A stretch of DNA of 64,000 bases from Teratosphaeria epicoccoides. Taxonomy: Eukaryota > Ascomycota > Dothideomycetes > Mycosphaerellales > Teratosphaeriaceae. The notes beneath the pieces were generated by a model, which saw only the letters and a program-made list of their open reading frames with translations, did not search any database and was not told where the DNA came from. Made by a program: the position numbers and the translations under genes. The stretch lies in the NCBI GenBank assembly GCA_021401465.1, contig JADDMT010000075.1, positions 1 to 64,000 of the forward strand, given 5' to 3'. This document shows, in pieces, positions 45,230 to 56,779 of the stretch; the first letter of the stretch is position 1, and the number at the start of each line of letters is the position of its first letter.

Positions 45230-45711
45230 TGTCATGAGTGTCAGGAGTACTGTCCGGAGTACTGTAGGTCACAAGATCATAAGGGTCCTAAGTGCTATAA
45301 GTCATAGTATAGTCATAGGAGTACTATAAGTTATAGGCATAGTCATAGGAGAAAGGATCTGTCACGTGAGGACAGATCCCCGGATCTGTAGGGTTAGTCT
45401 ATAGATCTATAGGCCTACAAGGAAGAAGGGATCTGTCACGGGATAATAGACCCTTAGATCTGTAGGGTTAGTCTACAGATCTATAGACACAGATCTGTCG
45501 GGTCTGTCGACAGATCTAACAGAGCTGCTCTGTCTCTCTAGTATATAGGGATAGCTCTAGGACAGGCAGTTAGGAGCTTCGTGCTTAATTCAATTCCCTT
45601 TCCCTAGGGGATAGTTAGTTACAAGGTTAACTGCTATTGTTAATATTCTTCACAGCTCTGCGAGTCTAATACCTAGTCACCTTCCTGCTATCGGCACCTA
45701 CCCTTATAACA
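45230..45711 (+). repeat. 5' LTR of A3 (482 bp)
   Basis: Starts TGTCATGAG and ends CTTATAACA, same length as the A1 and A4 LTRs, followed by the leader TTTTAAGCACTACTTC. Confidence 0.92.
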
Positions 45712-45770
45712 TTTTAAGCACTACTTCTAAGGAAGCATTAGGAGACTCGTCGAGCGCTTAACATACGCCT

Positions 45771-48700
45771 ATGTTAAGTAGTTCTTTAACTGTTAGTTCA
45801 AGTTCTAGCGATAGTCAACTAACACCACGAGAACAAGTTGCCGCTATACCTTAAATCACGTAGTAGCTCGAATCTATTCACCTTAGTAAGATGGCTCTAG
45901 CATCCGTCGCAGGTTTAACTACTAGGAATAGACACAGCAATAACGGCTTCAAGATAGGAAGCCCTACAGAGTTCATAGGACAACGATCTTAGGTCGAGAT
46001 GTTTATCCTATAATGCTAGTTAGCATTTAACGTGGATACGGAACGGTTTACGACACATCATAAGCGAATAATGTACATTGTCTCTTACCTGAAGGGACTA
46101 GTGTTCGAGTTTATCTAGCCTCATCTGACAGATTATCTAGATCATGTCAGTAGCGCTAAAGCTAGGAAGACGACAACTAGGGAGATTCTCAACTTAGACA
46201 AGTCTTTGTTTAAGGCATTACGCGAAGCGTTTAGGCTTAGTAATAAGCAACAAGAGGCCGAGAGAGCTCTCCTAGGAATCTAGCAGAAGGGTTCCGCTAC
46301 TAAGTACCGCGCGGACTTTTAGACCCTCTCTGCTTAAGTCGACTAGAATGATAACGCTTTAGCCGCTTAGTTCTACTAGGGACTAAAGGAGACGGTTAAA
46401 GACGAAATTGCCCGAGGAGATCGGCTAACGACATTCAAGGAAATGAGCGACCTCGCGATTAGAATCGATAATCGCATCTAGGAACGACAGCAAGAACGAC
46501 AACATGGAAATCGCAAGCTAGCGCAGGCTAACTATAAGGTCTAACGATTAGCACCGAAATGGCGAAGCGATTACTACGGTCTCTAACCTATGGAGTTAGA
46601 TGCGACTAAGGGGCGTCCGAGGAATAGACCCTAAGGGAAGCCGCGGAAAGGCTCTCCTAGTCAGAATAGTCTGAAGAAACTATTCGACAAGAGTAATCTC
46701 GAGTGCCACAACTATGGAAAGAAAGGACACTTTTCCCGCGAATGTTTTGCTAAGAAGCAACGACAAGAGCTGCCTAGGATAGAGCAGGCTCGCGCGACAA
46801 CGACGGCACCTAAGCAAAAGGCCGCTACTACTCGAGAACCGGACTATGCCGCACTTACTTAGACTACGTGCTACGACGACAATTGTCGAATTCACATGAG
46901 TGATAAAGATGGTTCCAGATAGTACCCTAGCCGAAACAAGGCATAGTCGATCTGTACGCTAAGGGGTACACCTTCTAGTGCGACAGTCCTGAGGCAACAG
47001 GAACTAGAAGAAGAAGAAGAGGGTTCGGACGACAACTACGAGCTTGTCGAAGCCGTCATTCCTGATTCCGAGGAAGACGAGAGCATAGAGCGATAGGCCA
47101 TGCCGCCGCATGACATCAGACTCGACATTATCCGAATTATACAGAACTAGTAGGCTTAGGCTTGCCCATAGATTAATGGAGTACAACATGTCGACTAGCT
47201 TCAGTATGACGAACTAGCCGACCGTATGCGACGACAACTAAGGAGACTACTAGTCGTAGCTTAACCTCACGCGCATCAGAAAGTTGTCCAAGAAATTGTA
47301 CTGTTTAGGGTAGAGTTCACGCCCTAGGGAGGCTACCTAACCTACGAAGGTATTTAGGTTCTACGAGCGCTACGACTCCGAGTCTACTACTTAAAGATAG
47401 AGTACGCAAGGAACGCGTAGGAACAGCGAGGCTAAGAACGAGAACGACTTCTTAGGCTAGAAGACAGTAACGCTCAGAGAAGAAGCCGAGACCGCATGAT
47501 CCCTAAACTAGTCCGTGAAGACAGTTATTTGGGAAACGACGAGGTCCGCTGAAATTAGACCTACAGACAGACTAGACAGGGCTGCAACGATGTGCCGCGA
47601 TTGGCGCTAGATACGCGAACAACCTTAGAGTATAGTTACACATTAATGAGACGCTAGCTAGGGCCTTAATAGATTCAGGATGTACTAGAATCTTCATGAC
47701 GCCCAAGTTCGCTAGGACAGCTAGGATAAAGCTACAGGCGAAGACGAATGCTTTCTTGCTATAAGCGATTAATAGAAAGCTAGTCACGTACAACTAAGGA
47801 GTAGTTGACGAAGAGACTAAGATAATGCCTCTGCGGATAGGACGCTACTAAGAGATACTCTAGTTCGACATCACAGAGTCACTAGGCTCAGATGTAGTAC
47901 TAGGGTTGCTATAGCTAAGGAACGCTAACCCCTATATCGACTAGAAGAATGAGAGGATCTAGTTCCCGGAACTCTTAAGATCGATACCTCTACCTGTAGT
48001 GCATGACGTACTAGGCAAGATCGAAATATGTGCTATGACTTCAAGCGAGATAGTAGCCGCCATCAAGGATCTAGAACAGGAAGTGCACGTCCTATAGGTC
48101 AAAGCAACGTAATCGGAAGTCAAGGTCGAATTCATAGTTCCCGATGAGTATAAAGAGTTCGCTACTCTTTTCGAGGAAGAACCTAACTAAGAAGCTCTGC
48201 CAGAACACTAGGAGTAGGACCACGGGATACCCTTACTCCCTAGTAAGACACTGACGAAGTAATCAGTTCGCCTGTTATTAGCGGCAAAACTAGAGATTCT
48301 CCGGAAATACCTAGAAGACAACCTCTAGAAAGGCTTCATCCGCGAGTCGTAGTCCTCCGCCAGATATCTAATCCTGTTTGTGCCTAAGGGGGAAGATGAC
48401 TAGCGACTCTGCGTAGATTATCGTAGATTAAACGACATCATAATAAAGAATAGTTATCCGCTTCCTTTGCTCTCGGAATTGCAGGACCGCCTACAAGGAG
48501 CAATGTAGTTCTCGAAGTTCGACATACCTAGAGCGTATAATCGAATTCGAGTTAAGGAAGGCGAAGAATAGAAGACCGCGTTCCGAACGAGGTTCAGATA
48601 CTACAAGTACATAGTCATGCTATTTAGGTTGACAAACGCCCTAGCTACATGGTAGGCATTTATTAACAACGTGCTACGAGAGTACCTTGACGTCTTTGTA

Positions 48701-49992
48701 GTTGTATACCTAGACGACATCCTCGTCTATTCCCGGACGATCGAAGAGCATAGGACTTACATACATAAGGTACTTTAGAAACTCTAGGATTACTAGCTAA
48801 AGGTCAAGCCCTAGAAGAGCGAGTTTCATAAGCAGGAAGTACAATTCCTTAGCTACGTAGTAGCATAGAATAGAATCAAGATAGACACTAAGAAAGTCTA
48901 GGTCGTAAAAGAGTAGCCTACGCTAACTAATGTTAAGGAAGTATAGTCCTTCCTTAGATTCGCTAACTTCTATAGGAGATTTGTAGCAAACTATTCGAAG
49001 ATCATAGCACTACTTATGACTCTTACGACGAAGGATACACTATTCGTATAGGACGACGCCTAACGGAATGCCTTCGAGGAACTTAAGCAACGATTTACAG
49101 ATCAGCTAATCTTACTTGTGTTCGACCTAGATAAGCCTATCATAGTCGAAACAGATGCCTCCGACGTAGCACTTAGGGCATGCTTAAGTCAACTAGGACC
49201 GAGTAGACGACTACAGCTAGTCGCCTACTACTCGAGGAAATTGTCTAGACTAGAACTCCGTTATGACGTCTACGACAAAGAACTTCTAGCCATAGTAGAC
49301 GCCTACAAGGCCTAGCGAGTCTACTTAGAAGGTTCTAAGCACTAGGTCATAGTCTACACAGACCATAAGAACTTGCGATACTTTATAACGACGAAAGAGT
49401 TAAACTGACAACAGGTTCGGTAGAGCGAGGAGCTCTCTAGTTTTAACTACAAGATCGTCTATCGCAAGGGGACCGATAACGCACGCGCCGATGCACTTAG
49501 CTACTAGACAGACTACATGAAGGGCGTGAAGCGGGAGAAACATGCTGTTCTCTAGGAAAATAGTAATAGCACGCTAGGAGTTAACCGACTCGTAGCTACG
49601 ACTATCACATAGACTAGTAGGTTTCAGGACGACCTGAAGAACGCCCTAATCCATGACCTAACTACACTCGCTGTCCGCGACGACATTGATGGACAGGAGG
49701 ATTAGGAAGACGAAGACGGAATCCTTCTGTTTCAAGGATTAGTATATATGCTAACGTCTTTACGATCAGAACTACTACGCCTCTAACACGACGTACCTTA
49801 GGCAGGACACCCGGGAGTGTCTAAGATGAAGCAAATTCTCCAACAAGAATATTACTTCCCTAGGATAGGCAAGGTAATCGAGGACTACGTCCGTTAATGT
49901 GTAACTTGCTAACGAAGTAAGCATGACTGTTATAGACCGTATAGGCTACTACGACTACTAAAGGTACCTTAACGGCTATAGGAATCGCTCGC
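45771..49992 (+). pseudogene. gag-pol remnant of A3 (gag start kept)
   Basis: Gag begins at ATG 45771 with a serine-rich start, in frame with the knuckle at 46704-46745 (C-X2-C-X4-H-X4-C kept). The protease DSG codon is at 47672, RT YLDD at 48707-48718 and RNase H at 49118-49315. Knuckle-to-protease (968) and protease-to-RT (1035) distances equal those in A2, so the shifted gag/pol frames are an original feature of the family. The frame is broken by TAG/TAA and ends at the truncation. Confidence 0.88.
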
Positions 49993-50259
49993 AGATCTGT
50001 GTCTATAGATCTGTAGACTAACCCTACAGATCTAAGGGTCTATTATCCCGTGACAGATCCCTTCTTCCTTATAGGCCTATAGATCTATAGACTAACCCTA
50101 CAGATCCGGGGATCTGTCCTCACGTGACAGATCCTTTCTCCTATGACTATGCCTATAACTTATAGTACTCCTATGACTATACTATGACTTATAGCACTTA
50201 GGACCCTCATGATCCTGTGACCTATAGTACTCTAGATAGTACTCCTGACACTCATGACA
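49993..50259 (-). repeat. 3' LTR of A4, remaining 267 bp
   Basis: Resumes at AGATCTGTGTCTAT, which also ends the first part (45216-45229), so 14 bp are duplicated at the A3 insertion. Ends CTCATGACA. Confidence 0.88.
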
Positions 50260-50338
50260 CTATCCCCCTCTTAGCCTAGCTCGTCCCTAAGCTACCTTAT
50301 TAATACGAGGTTTCTCTTGTTATTTCTTTTACGCTGTG

Positions 50339-50971
50339 ATGTCTTCTCTTTCTACATTACTGCCTTGTGTTATTCTAGACACTAACGCCCCTTTAACGCA
50401 GAAACGCAAACGCCGCGCGAATCGAATCTATCGTTAGGGCTAGGATAGCATGAAGTCCTACACTTAGTGTCAAGAGTTAAAGCTCGTTTGTTAGGTACAT
50501 ATTTCCTTAGAGAAATGTTCGTAATGTCACTTTAGTAACTGTTAGAGTTACGACGCGAAGGTGACAGAGGTCGAATAGAAGAAGTTAGGCAATTGGCGGA
50601 AAAGACTAATTGCTGATCTTGATCGTGCGAAGGCGGTCCTAGCCGAGGCTTCGTAGAAGATGCTAGAGGCGCATGCAAAGGAGATGCGTCTTCGAAAACA
50701 GTTAGACGTAGTTGACTAGGAGGTCGAAGATAGTCGCGCTCTCGAGGAGCGCGAGATTAGGGAGGAGGAGGCCGAGGAACAAGCTCTCTTGCAGGCTAGG
50801 TTTCTCCTTGACCTAGATCCTTCCGCGGGTCTCGCTCTTAGTCCTACGACATGGAGCGTAATAGAGGGTTTCGCTAACGCCTCATATTAGGGTTTCCTGG
50901 ATAGCGTGATAGCCGAGCCGGTTGATGGCGTCCCGCAGGAGTCTAGTCGCGGCTTAGGATCTTCTTCCTAG
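50339..50971 (+). pseudogene. Antisense gene of family A (aORF-A), copy in A4
   Basis: A 211-codon frame from ATG 50339, on the strand opposite gag-pol. After MSSLSTLLP come a KRKRR basic run and cysteine codons at residues 44, 51, 60, 63 and 68; A2 adds one at 41. The pattern C-X2-C-X6-C-X8-C-X2-C-X4-C resembles a fungal Zn2Cys6 cluster, though the last spacing (4) is shorter than the usual 6-8. A coiled-coil-like segment with heptad leucines and an acidic run (EEREIREEEAEEQ) follows. In-frame stops are all TAG/TAA at CAG/CAA sites, several of which are CAG in A1 or A2. The 3' end is uncertain: the frame may continue past the TAG at 50969. Zinc binding is an inference. Confidence 0.7.
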
Positions 50972-53900
50972 GTTCGTTCCTTTCTTGAAACTTCGTATCT
51001 TTTGCTAACAGTTTCGCAGATGTTCTAGGGGTTCCTAGGTGTTCTCGGTACTCCTATATCCTTCCCATTTTACTAAGTACTCTCGCTGTCTGTCCCGCTA
51101 GCGAGTGTCGATAATCCTCTCGACAGAGTACTCTAGTTCTTCTACTTCAGGGTCGAGTAGTAAGGGTTCCGATTATAGTGCGGCGTCTGGCGCTACTTGT
51201 TCTAGCAGAGAGACATAGAACACAGGGTGTATTCTTATCTGCTCGGGTAGCTATAACTCAAAATTAACTAGTCCCTTCTTAGCCTTGATCCTGAATGGTC
51301 CTAGTTTTACAGCGTCTAGTTTTTTACTCGGCTTGTCCGATTTGATGTGACGGCGGAGGAGATATACCTTGTCCCCCTCCCTTAGAATTAGTCCCTTAAT
51401 TCTCTTACGATTCGCGTACTATGCCATGTTCTGCTAATAGAACTGCAGGTCGAGTCGTGCTTCTGTTTGCAGTCGGCGTAGATGTTCTACTCGTCTGAGT
51501 GCTACTAGGTTCGGATTACTAGCTAAGACGTCCGGAATGTCTTCTATAGCTAATCTATACGCCATCTGAAATAGCGAGAGTCCTGTCGACTCTGCCGGCG
51601 TACTATTATACGCGAGCTGTGCTATTAGCAACAACTCTACCTAGTTGTTCTAGTCCCTATTAACATAGGATCAAAGGTACTGTTCTAACGTCTGATTTAG
51701 ACGTTCTGTCTGTCTATCTGTCTAAGGGTAGAAGGAAATACTTAGTCGATGTTTGACCTAGAATTGTCTTATTAGGGCTCTCGAGAAGTTAGAGGTAAAC
51801 ATGGATCCTCGATCTGTTACTAGGTCCTGTAGCATGCCGTGTAGTGCTACTACCTATTTGATGAAGACCTACGCGATATCTTTAGTCTTGAAGTCTTCGC
51901 GGTAAGGGACAAACTTCCCAAACTTAGTGAATTAGTCGACTACTACTATGATCCCGTCGAAGAACTCATTAGTAGCGGGTTCTCTCGACTAAGGTAGTTT
52001 AACGATAAAATCCATAGCGAGCGATTCCTATAGCCGTTAAGGTACCTTTAGTAGTCGTAGTAGCCTATACGGTCTATGACAGTCATGCTTACTTCGTTAG
52101 CAAGTTACACATTAACGGACGTAGTCCTCGATTACCTTGCCTATCCTAGGGAAGTAATATTCTTGTCGGAGAATTTGCTTCATCTTAGACACTCCCGGGT
52201 GTCCTGCCTAAGGTACGTCGTGTTAGAGGCGTAGTAGTTCTAATCGTAAAGACGTTAGCATATATACTAATCCTTGAAACAGAAGGATTCCGTCTTCGTC
52301 TTCCTAATCCTCCTGTCCATTAATGTCGTCGCGGATAGCGAGTGTAGTTAGGTCATGGATTAGGGCGTTCTTCAGGTCGTCCTGAAACCTACTAGTCTAT
52401 GTGACAGTCGTAGCTACGAGTCGGTTAACTCCTAGCGTGCTATTACTATTTTCCTAGAGAACAGCATGTTTCTCCTGCTTCACGCCCTTCATGTAGTCTG
52501 TCTAGTAGCTAAGTGCATCGGCGCGTGCGTTATCGGTCCCCTTGCGATAGACGATCTTGTAGTTAAAACTAGAGAGCTCCTCGCTCTACCGAACCTGTCG
52601 TCAGTTTAACTCTTTCGTCGTTATGAAGTATCGCAAGTTCTCATGGTCTATGTAGACTATAACCTAGTGCTTAGAACCTTCTAAGTAGACTCGCTAGGCC
52701 TTGTAGGCGTCTACTATGGCTAGAAGTTCTTTGTCGTAGACGTCATAACACAGTTCCGGTCTAGACAATTTCCTCGAGTAGTAGGCGACTAGCTGTAGTC
52801 GTCTACTCGGTCCTAGTTGACTTAAGCATGCCCTAAGTGCTATGTCGGAGGCATCTGTTTCGACTATAATAGGCTTATCCGGGTCGAACACAAGTAAGAT
52901 TAGCTAATCTGTAAATCGTTGCTTAAGTTCCTCGAAGGCATTCTGTTAGGCGTCGTCCTATACGAATAGTGTATCCTTCGTCGTAAGAGTCATAAGTAGT
53001 GCCATGATCTTCGAATAGTTTGTTACAAATCTCCTATAGAAGTTAGCGAATCTAAGGAAGGACTATACTTTCTTAACATTAGTCGGCGTAGGCTACTCTT
53101 TTACGACCTAGACCTTCTTAGTGTCTATCTTGATTCTATTCTATGCTACTACGTAGCTAAGGAATTATACTTCCTGCTTATGAAACTCGCTCTTCTAGGG
53201 CTTGACCTTTAGCCGGTAATCCTAGAGTTTCTGAAGTACCTTGCGTATGTAAGTCCTATGCTCTTCGATCGTCCAGGAATAGACGAGGATGTCGTCTAGG
53301 TATATAACTACAAAGACGTCGAGGTACTCTCGTAGCACGTTGTTAATAAATGCCTGCTATGTAGCTAGGGCGTTTGTTAACCTAAATAGCATGACTATGT
53401 ACTCGTAGTGTCCGAACCTCGTTTAGAACGTAGTCTTCTATTCTTCGCCTTCCTTAACTCGAATTCAATTATGCGCTCTAGGTATGTCGAACTTTGAGAA
53501 CTACATTGCTCCTTACAGGCAGTCCTGTAATTCCGAGAGCAAAGGAAGTAGATAACTATTCTTTATCATGATGTCGTTTAATCTACAATAATCTACGCAG
53601 AGTCGCTAGTTATCTTCCCCCTTAGGCACAAACAGGATCGGATATCCGGCCGGGGACTACGACTCGCGGATGAAGCCTTTCTGGAGGTTGTCTTCTAGGT
53701 ATTTCTAGAGAATCTCTAGTTTCGCCGCTAACAACAGGCGAACTAATTGCTTCGTTAGTGTCTTGCTAGGGAGTAAGGGTATCCCGTGGTCCTACTCCTA
53801 GTGTTCTAGCAGAGCTTCTTAGTCAGGTTCTTCCTCGAAAAGAGTAGCGAACTCTTTATACTCATCGGGAACTATGAATTCGACCTTGACTTCCGATTGC

Positions 53901-56238
53901 GTTACTTTAACCTATAGGACGTGCACTTCCTGTTCTAGATCCTTGATAGTAGCTACTATCTCGCTTGAAGTCATAGCACATATTTCGATCTTGCCTAGTA
54001 CGTCGTGCACTATAGGTAGAGGTATTAATCTTGAGAGTTCTAGGAACTAGATCCTCTCATTCTTCTAGTCGATATAGGGGTTAGCGTTCCTTAGCTATAG
54101 CAACCCTAGTACTACATCCGAGCCTAGTAACTCCGTGATGTCGAACTAGAGTATCTCTCGGTAGCGTCCTATCCGCAGAGGCATCATCTTAGTCTCTTCG
54201 TCAACTACTCCTTAGTTGTACATGACCGGCTTTCTATTAATCGCTTGTAGCGAGAAAGCATTCGTCTTCGCCTGTAGCTTTATCCTGGCTGTCCTAGCGA
54301 ACTTGGGCGTCATGAAGATTCTAGTACATCCTGAATCTATTAAGGCCCTAGCTAGCGTCTCGTCGATGTGCAACTATACTCTAAGGTTGTTCGCGTATCT
54401 GGCGCCGATCGCGGCACATCGTTGCAGCCCTGTCTAGTCTGTCCGTAGGTCTAATTTCGGCGGACCTCGTCGTTTCCCGAATAACTGTCTTCACGGACTA
54501 GTTCAGGGATCGTGCGGTCTTGGCTTCTTCTCTAAGCGTTACCGTCTTCTAGCCTAAGAAGTCGTTCTCGTTCTTGGCCTCGCTGTTCCTACGCGTTCCT
54601 TGCGTACTCCATCTTTAAGTAGTAGACTTGGAGTCGTAGCGCTCGTGGAACCTAAATACCTTCGTAGGTTAGGTAGCCTCCCTAGGGCGTGAACTCTACC
54701 CCGAACGGTACAATTTCTTGGACAACTTTCTGATGCGCGTGAGGTTAAGCTACAACTAGTAGTCTCCTCAGGTGTCGTCGCATACAGTCGGCTAGTTTGT
54801 TATACTAAAGCTAGTCGACGTGTTGTACTCTATTAATCCATGGGCAAGCCTAAGCCTACTAGTTCTATATGATTCGGATAATGTCGAGTCTGATGTCATG
54901 CAGCGGCATGGCCTATCGCTCTATGCTCTCGTCTTCCTCGGAATCAGGAATGACAGCTTCGACAAGCTCGTAGTTGTCGTCTAAACCCTCTTCTTCTTCT
55001 TCTAGTTCCTATTGCCTTAGGACTGTCGTACTAGAAGGTGTAGCCCTTAGCGCACAGATCGACTATGCCTTGTTTCGGCTAGGGTACTATCTGGAACCAT
55101 CTTTATCACTCATGTGAATTCGACAATTGTCGTCATAGCACGTAGTCTAAGTAAGTGCGGCATAGTCCGGTTCTCGAGTAGCGGCGGCCTTTTGCTTAGG
55201 TGCTGTCGTTGTCGCGCGAGCCTGCTCTATCCTAGGCAGCTCTTGTCGTTACTTCTTAGCAAAACATTCGCGGGAAAAGTGTCCTTTCTTTCCATAGTTG
55301 TAGCACTCGAGATTACTCTTGTCGAATGGTTTCTTCAGACCATTCTAACTAGGAGAGCCTTTCCGCGGCTTCCCTTAGGGTCTATTCCTCGGACGCCCCT
55401 TAGTCGCATCTAACTCCATAGGTTAGAGACCGTAGTAATCGCTTCGCCATTTTAGTGCCGATCGTTAGACCTTATGGTTAGCCTACGCTAGCTTGCGATT
55501 TCCATGTTGTCATTCTTGCTGTCGTTCCTAGATGCGATTATCGATTCTAATCACGAGGTCGCTCATTTCCTTGAATGTCATTAGCCGATCTCCTCAGGCA
55601 ATTTCGTCTTTAACCGTCTCCTTTAGTCCCTAGTAGAACTAAGCGGCTAAAGCGTTATCATTCTAGTTGACTCGAGCAGAGAGGGTCTAAAAGTCCGCGC
55701 GGTACTTAGTAGCGGAACCCTTCTGCTAGATTCCTAGGAGAGCTCTCTCGGCCTCTTGTTGCTTATTACCGAGCCTAAACGCTTCGCGTAATGCCTTGAA
55801 CAAAGACTTGTCTAAGTTGAGAATCTCCCTAGTTGTCGTCTTCCTAGCTTTAGCGCTACTGACATGATCTAGATAATCTGTCAGATGAGGCTAGATAAAC
55901 TCGAACGCCGGTCCCTTTAGGTAAGAGACAATGTACATTATTCGCTTATAATGTGTCGTAAACCGTTCTGTATCTACGTTAAATGCTAACTAGCATTATA
56001 GGATAAACATCTTAACCTGAGATCGTTGTCCTATGAACTCTGTAGGGCTTCCTATCTTGAAGCCATTGTTGCCGTGTCTATTCCCGGTAGTTAAACCTGC
56101 GACGGATGCTAGAGCTATCTCGCTAAGGTGAATAGATTCGAGCTACTACGTGATTTAAGGTATAGTAGCAACTTGTTCTTGTAGTGTTAGTTGACTATCG
56201 CTAGAACTTAAACTGACAGTTAAAGAACTACTTAATAT
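50954..56238 (-). pseudogene. gag-pol remnant of A4
   Basis: Chromodomain about 51040-51150, integrase about 51430-52200, RNase H 52694-52891, RT YLDD 53291-53302, protease near 54330-54345 and gag knuckle 55264-55305. The gag start codon at 56236-56238 has changed from ATG to ATA. Every main domain is present, but stops are dense. Confidence 0.88.
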
Positions 56239-56297
56239 AGGCGTATGTTAAGCGCTCGACGAGTCTCCTGATGCTTCCTTAGAAGTAGTGCTTAAAA

Positions 56298-56779
56298 TGT
56301 TATAAGGGTAGGTGCCGATAGCAGGAAGGTAACTAGGTATTAGACTCGCAGAGCTGTAAAGAATATCGACAATAGCAGTTAACCTTGTAACTAACTATCC
56401 CCTAGGGAAAGGGAATTAAATTAAGCACGAAGCTCCTAACTACCTGTCCTAGAGCTATCCCTATATACTAGAGAGACAGAGCAGCTCTGTTAGATCTGTT
56501 AACAGACCTAACAGATCTATGTCTATAGATCTGTAGACTAACCCTACAGATCTAAGGGTCTGTTATCCTGTAACAGATCCCTTCTTCCTTATAGGCCTAT
56601 AGATCTGTAGACTAACCCTACAGATCCGGGGATCTGTCCTCACGTGACAGATCCTTTCTCCTATGACTATGCCTATAACTCATAGTACTCCTATGACTAT
56701 ACTATGACTCATAGCACTTAGGACCCTCATGATCCTGTGACCCATAGTACTCTAGACAGTACTCCTGACACTCATAACA
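56298..56779 (-). repeat. 5' LTR of A4 (482 bp)
   Basis: Reads TGTTATAAGGG...CTCATAACA on the plus strand, followed by the target duplication GAATC at 56780-56784, after which B3 sequence resumes. Confidence 0.92.

Larger units (their letters stand above)
45230..49992 (+). mobile_element. Gypsy retrotransposon A3 (family A), 3'-truncated
   Basis: Plus-strand A element with an intact 5' LTR (45230-45711), leader, gag (ATG 45771), protease and RT, breaking off at 49992 inside integrase. It sits inside the 3' LTR of A4 in opposite orientation. It therefore lacks the chromodomain, the antisense gene and a 3' LTR. Confidence 0.9.
45001..56779 (-). mobile_element. Gypsy retrotransposon A4 (family A), complete, carrying A3 in its 3' LTR
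   Basis: Minus-strand A element inserted in the tail of B3's gag-pol. Its 3' LTR is split by A3 into 45001-45229 and 49993-50259. Internal part runs 50260-56297 (6038 bp) and the 5' LTR is 56298-56779, so the element without A3 is about 7.0 kb. A 5-bp target duplication flanks it. All domains are present in order. Confidence 0.92.
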
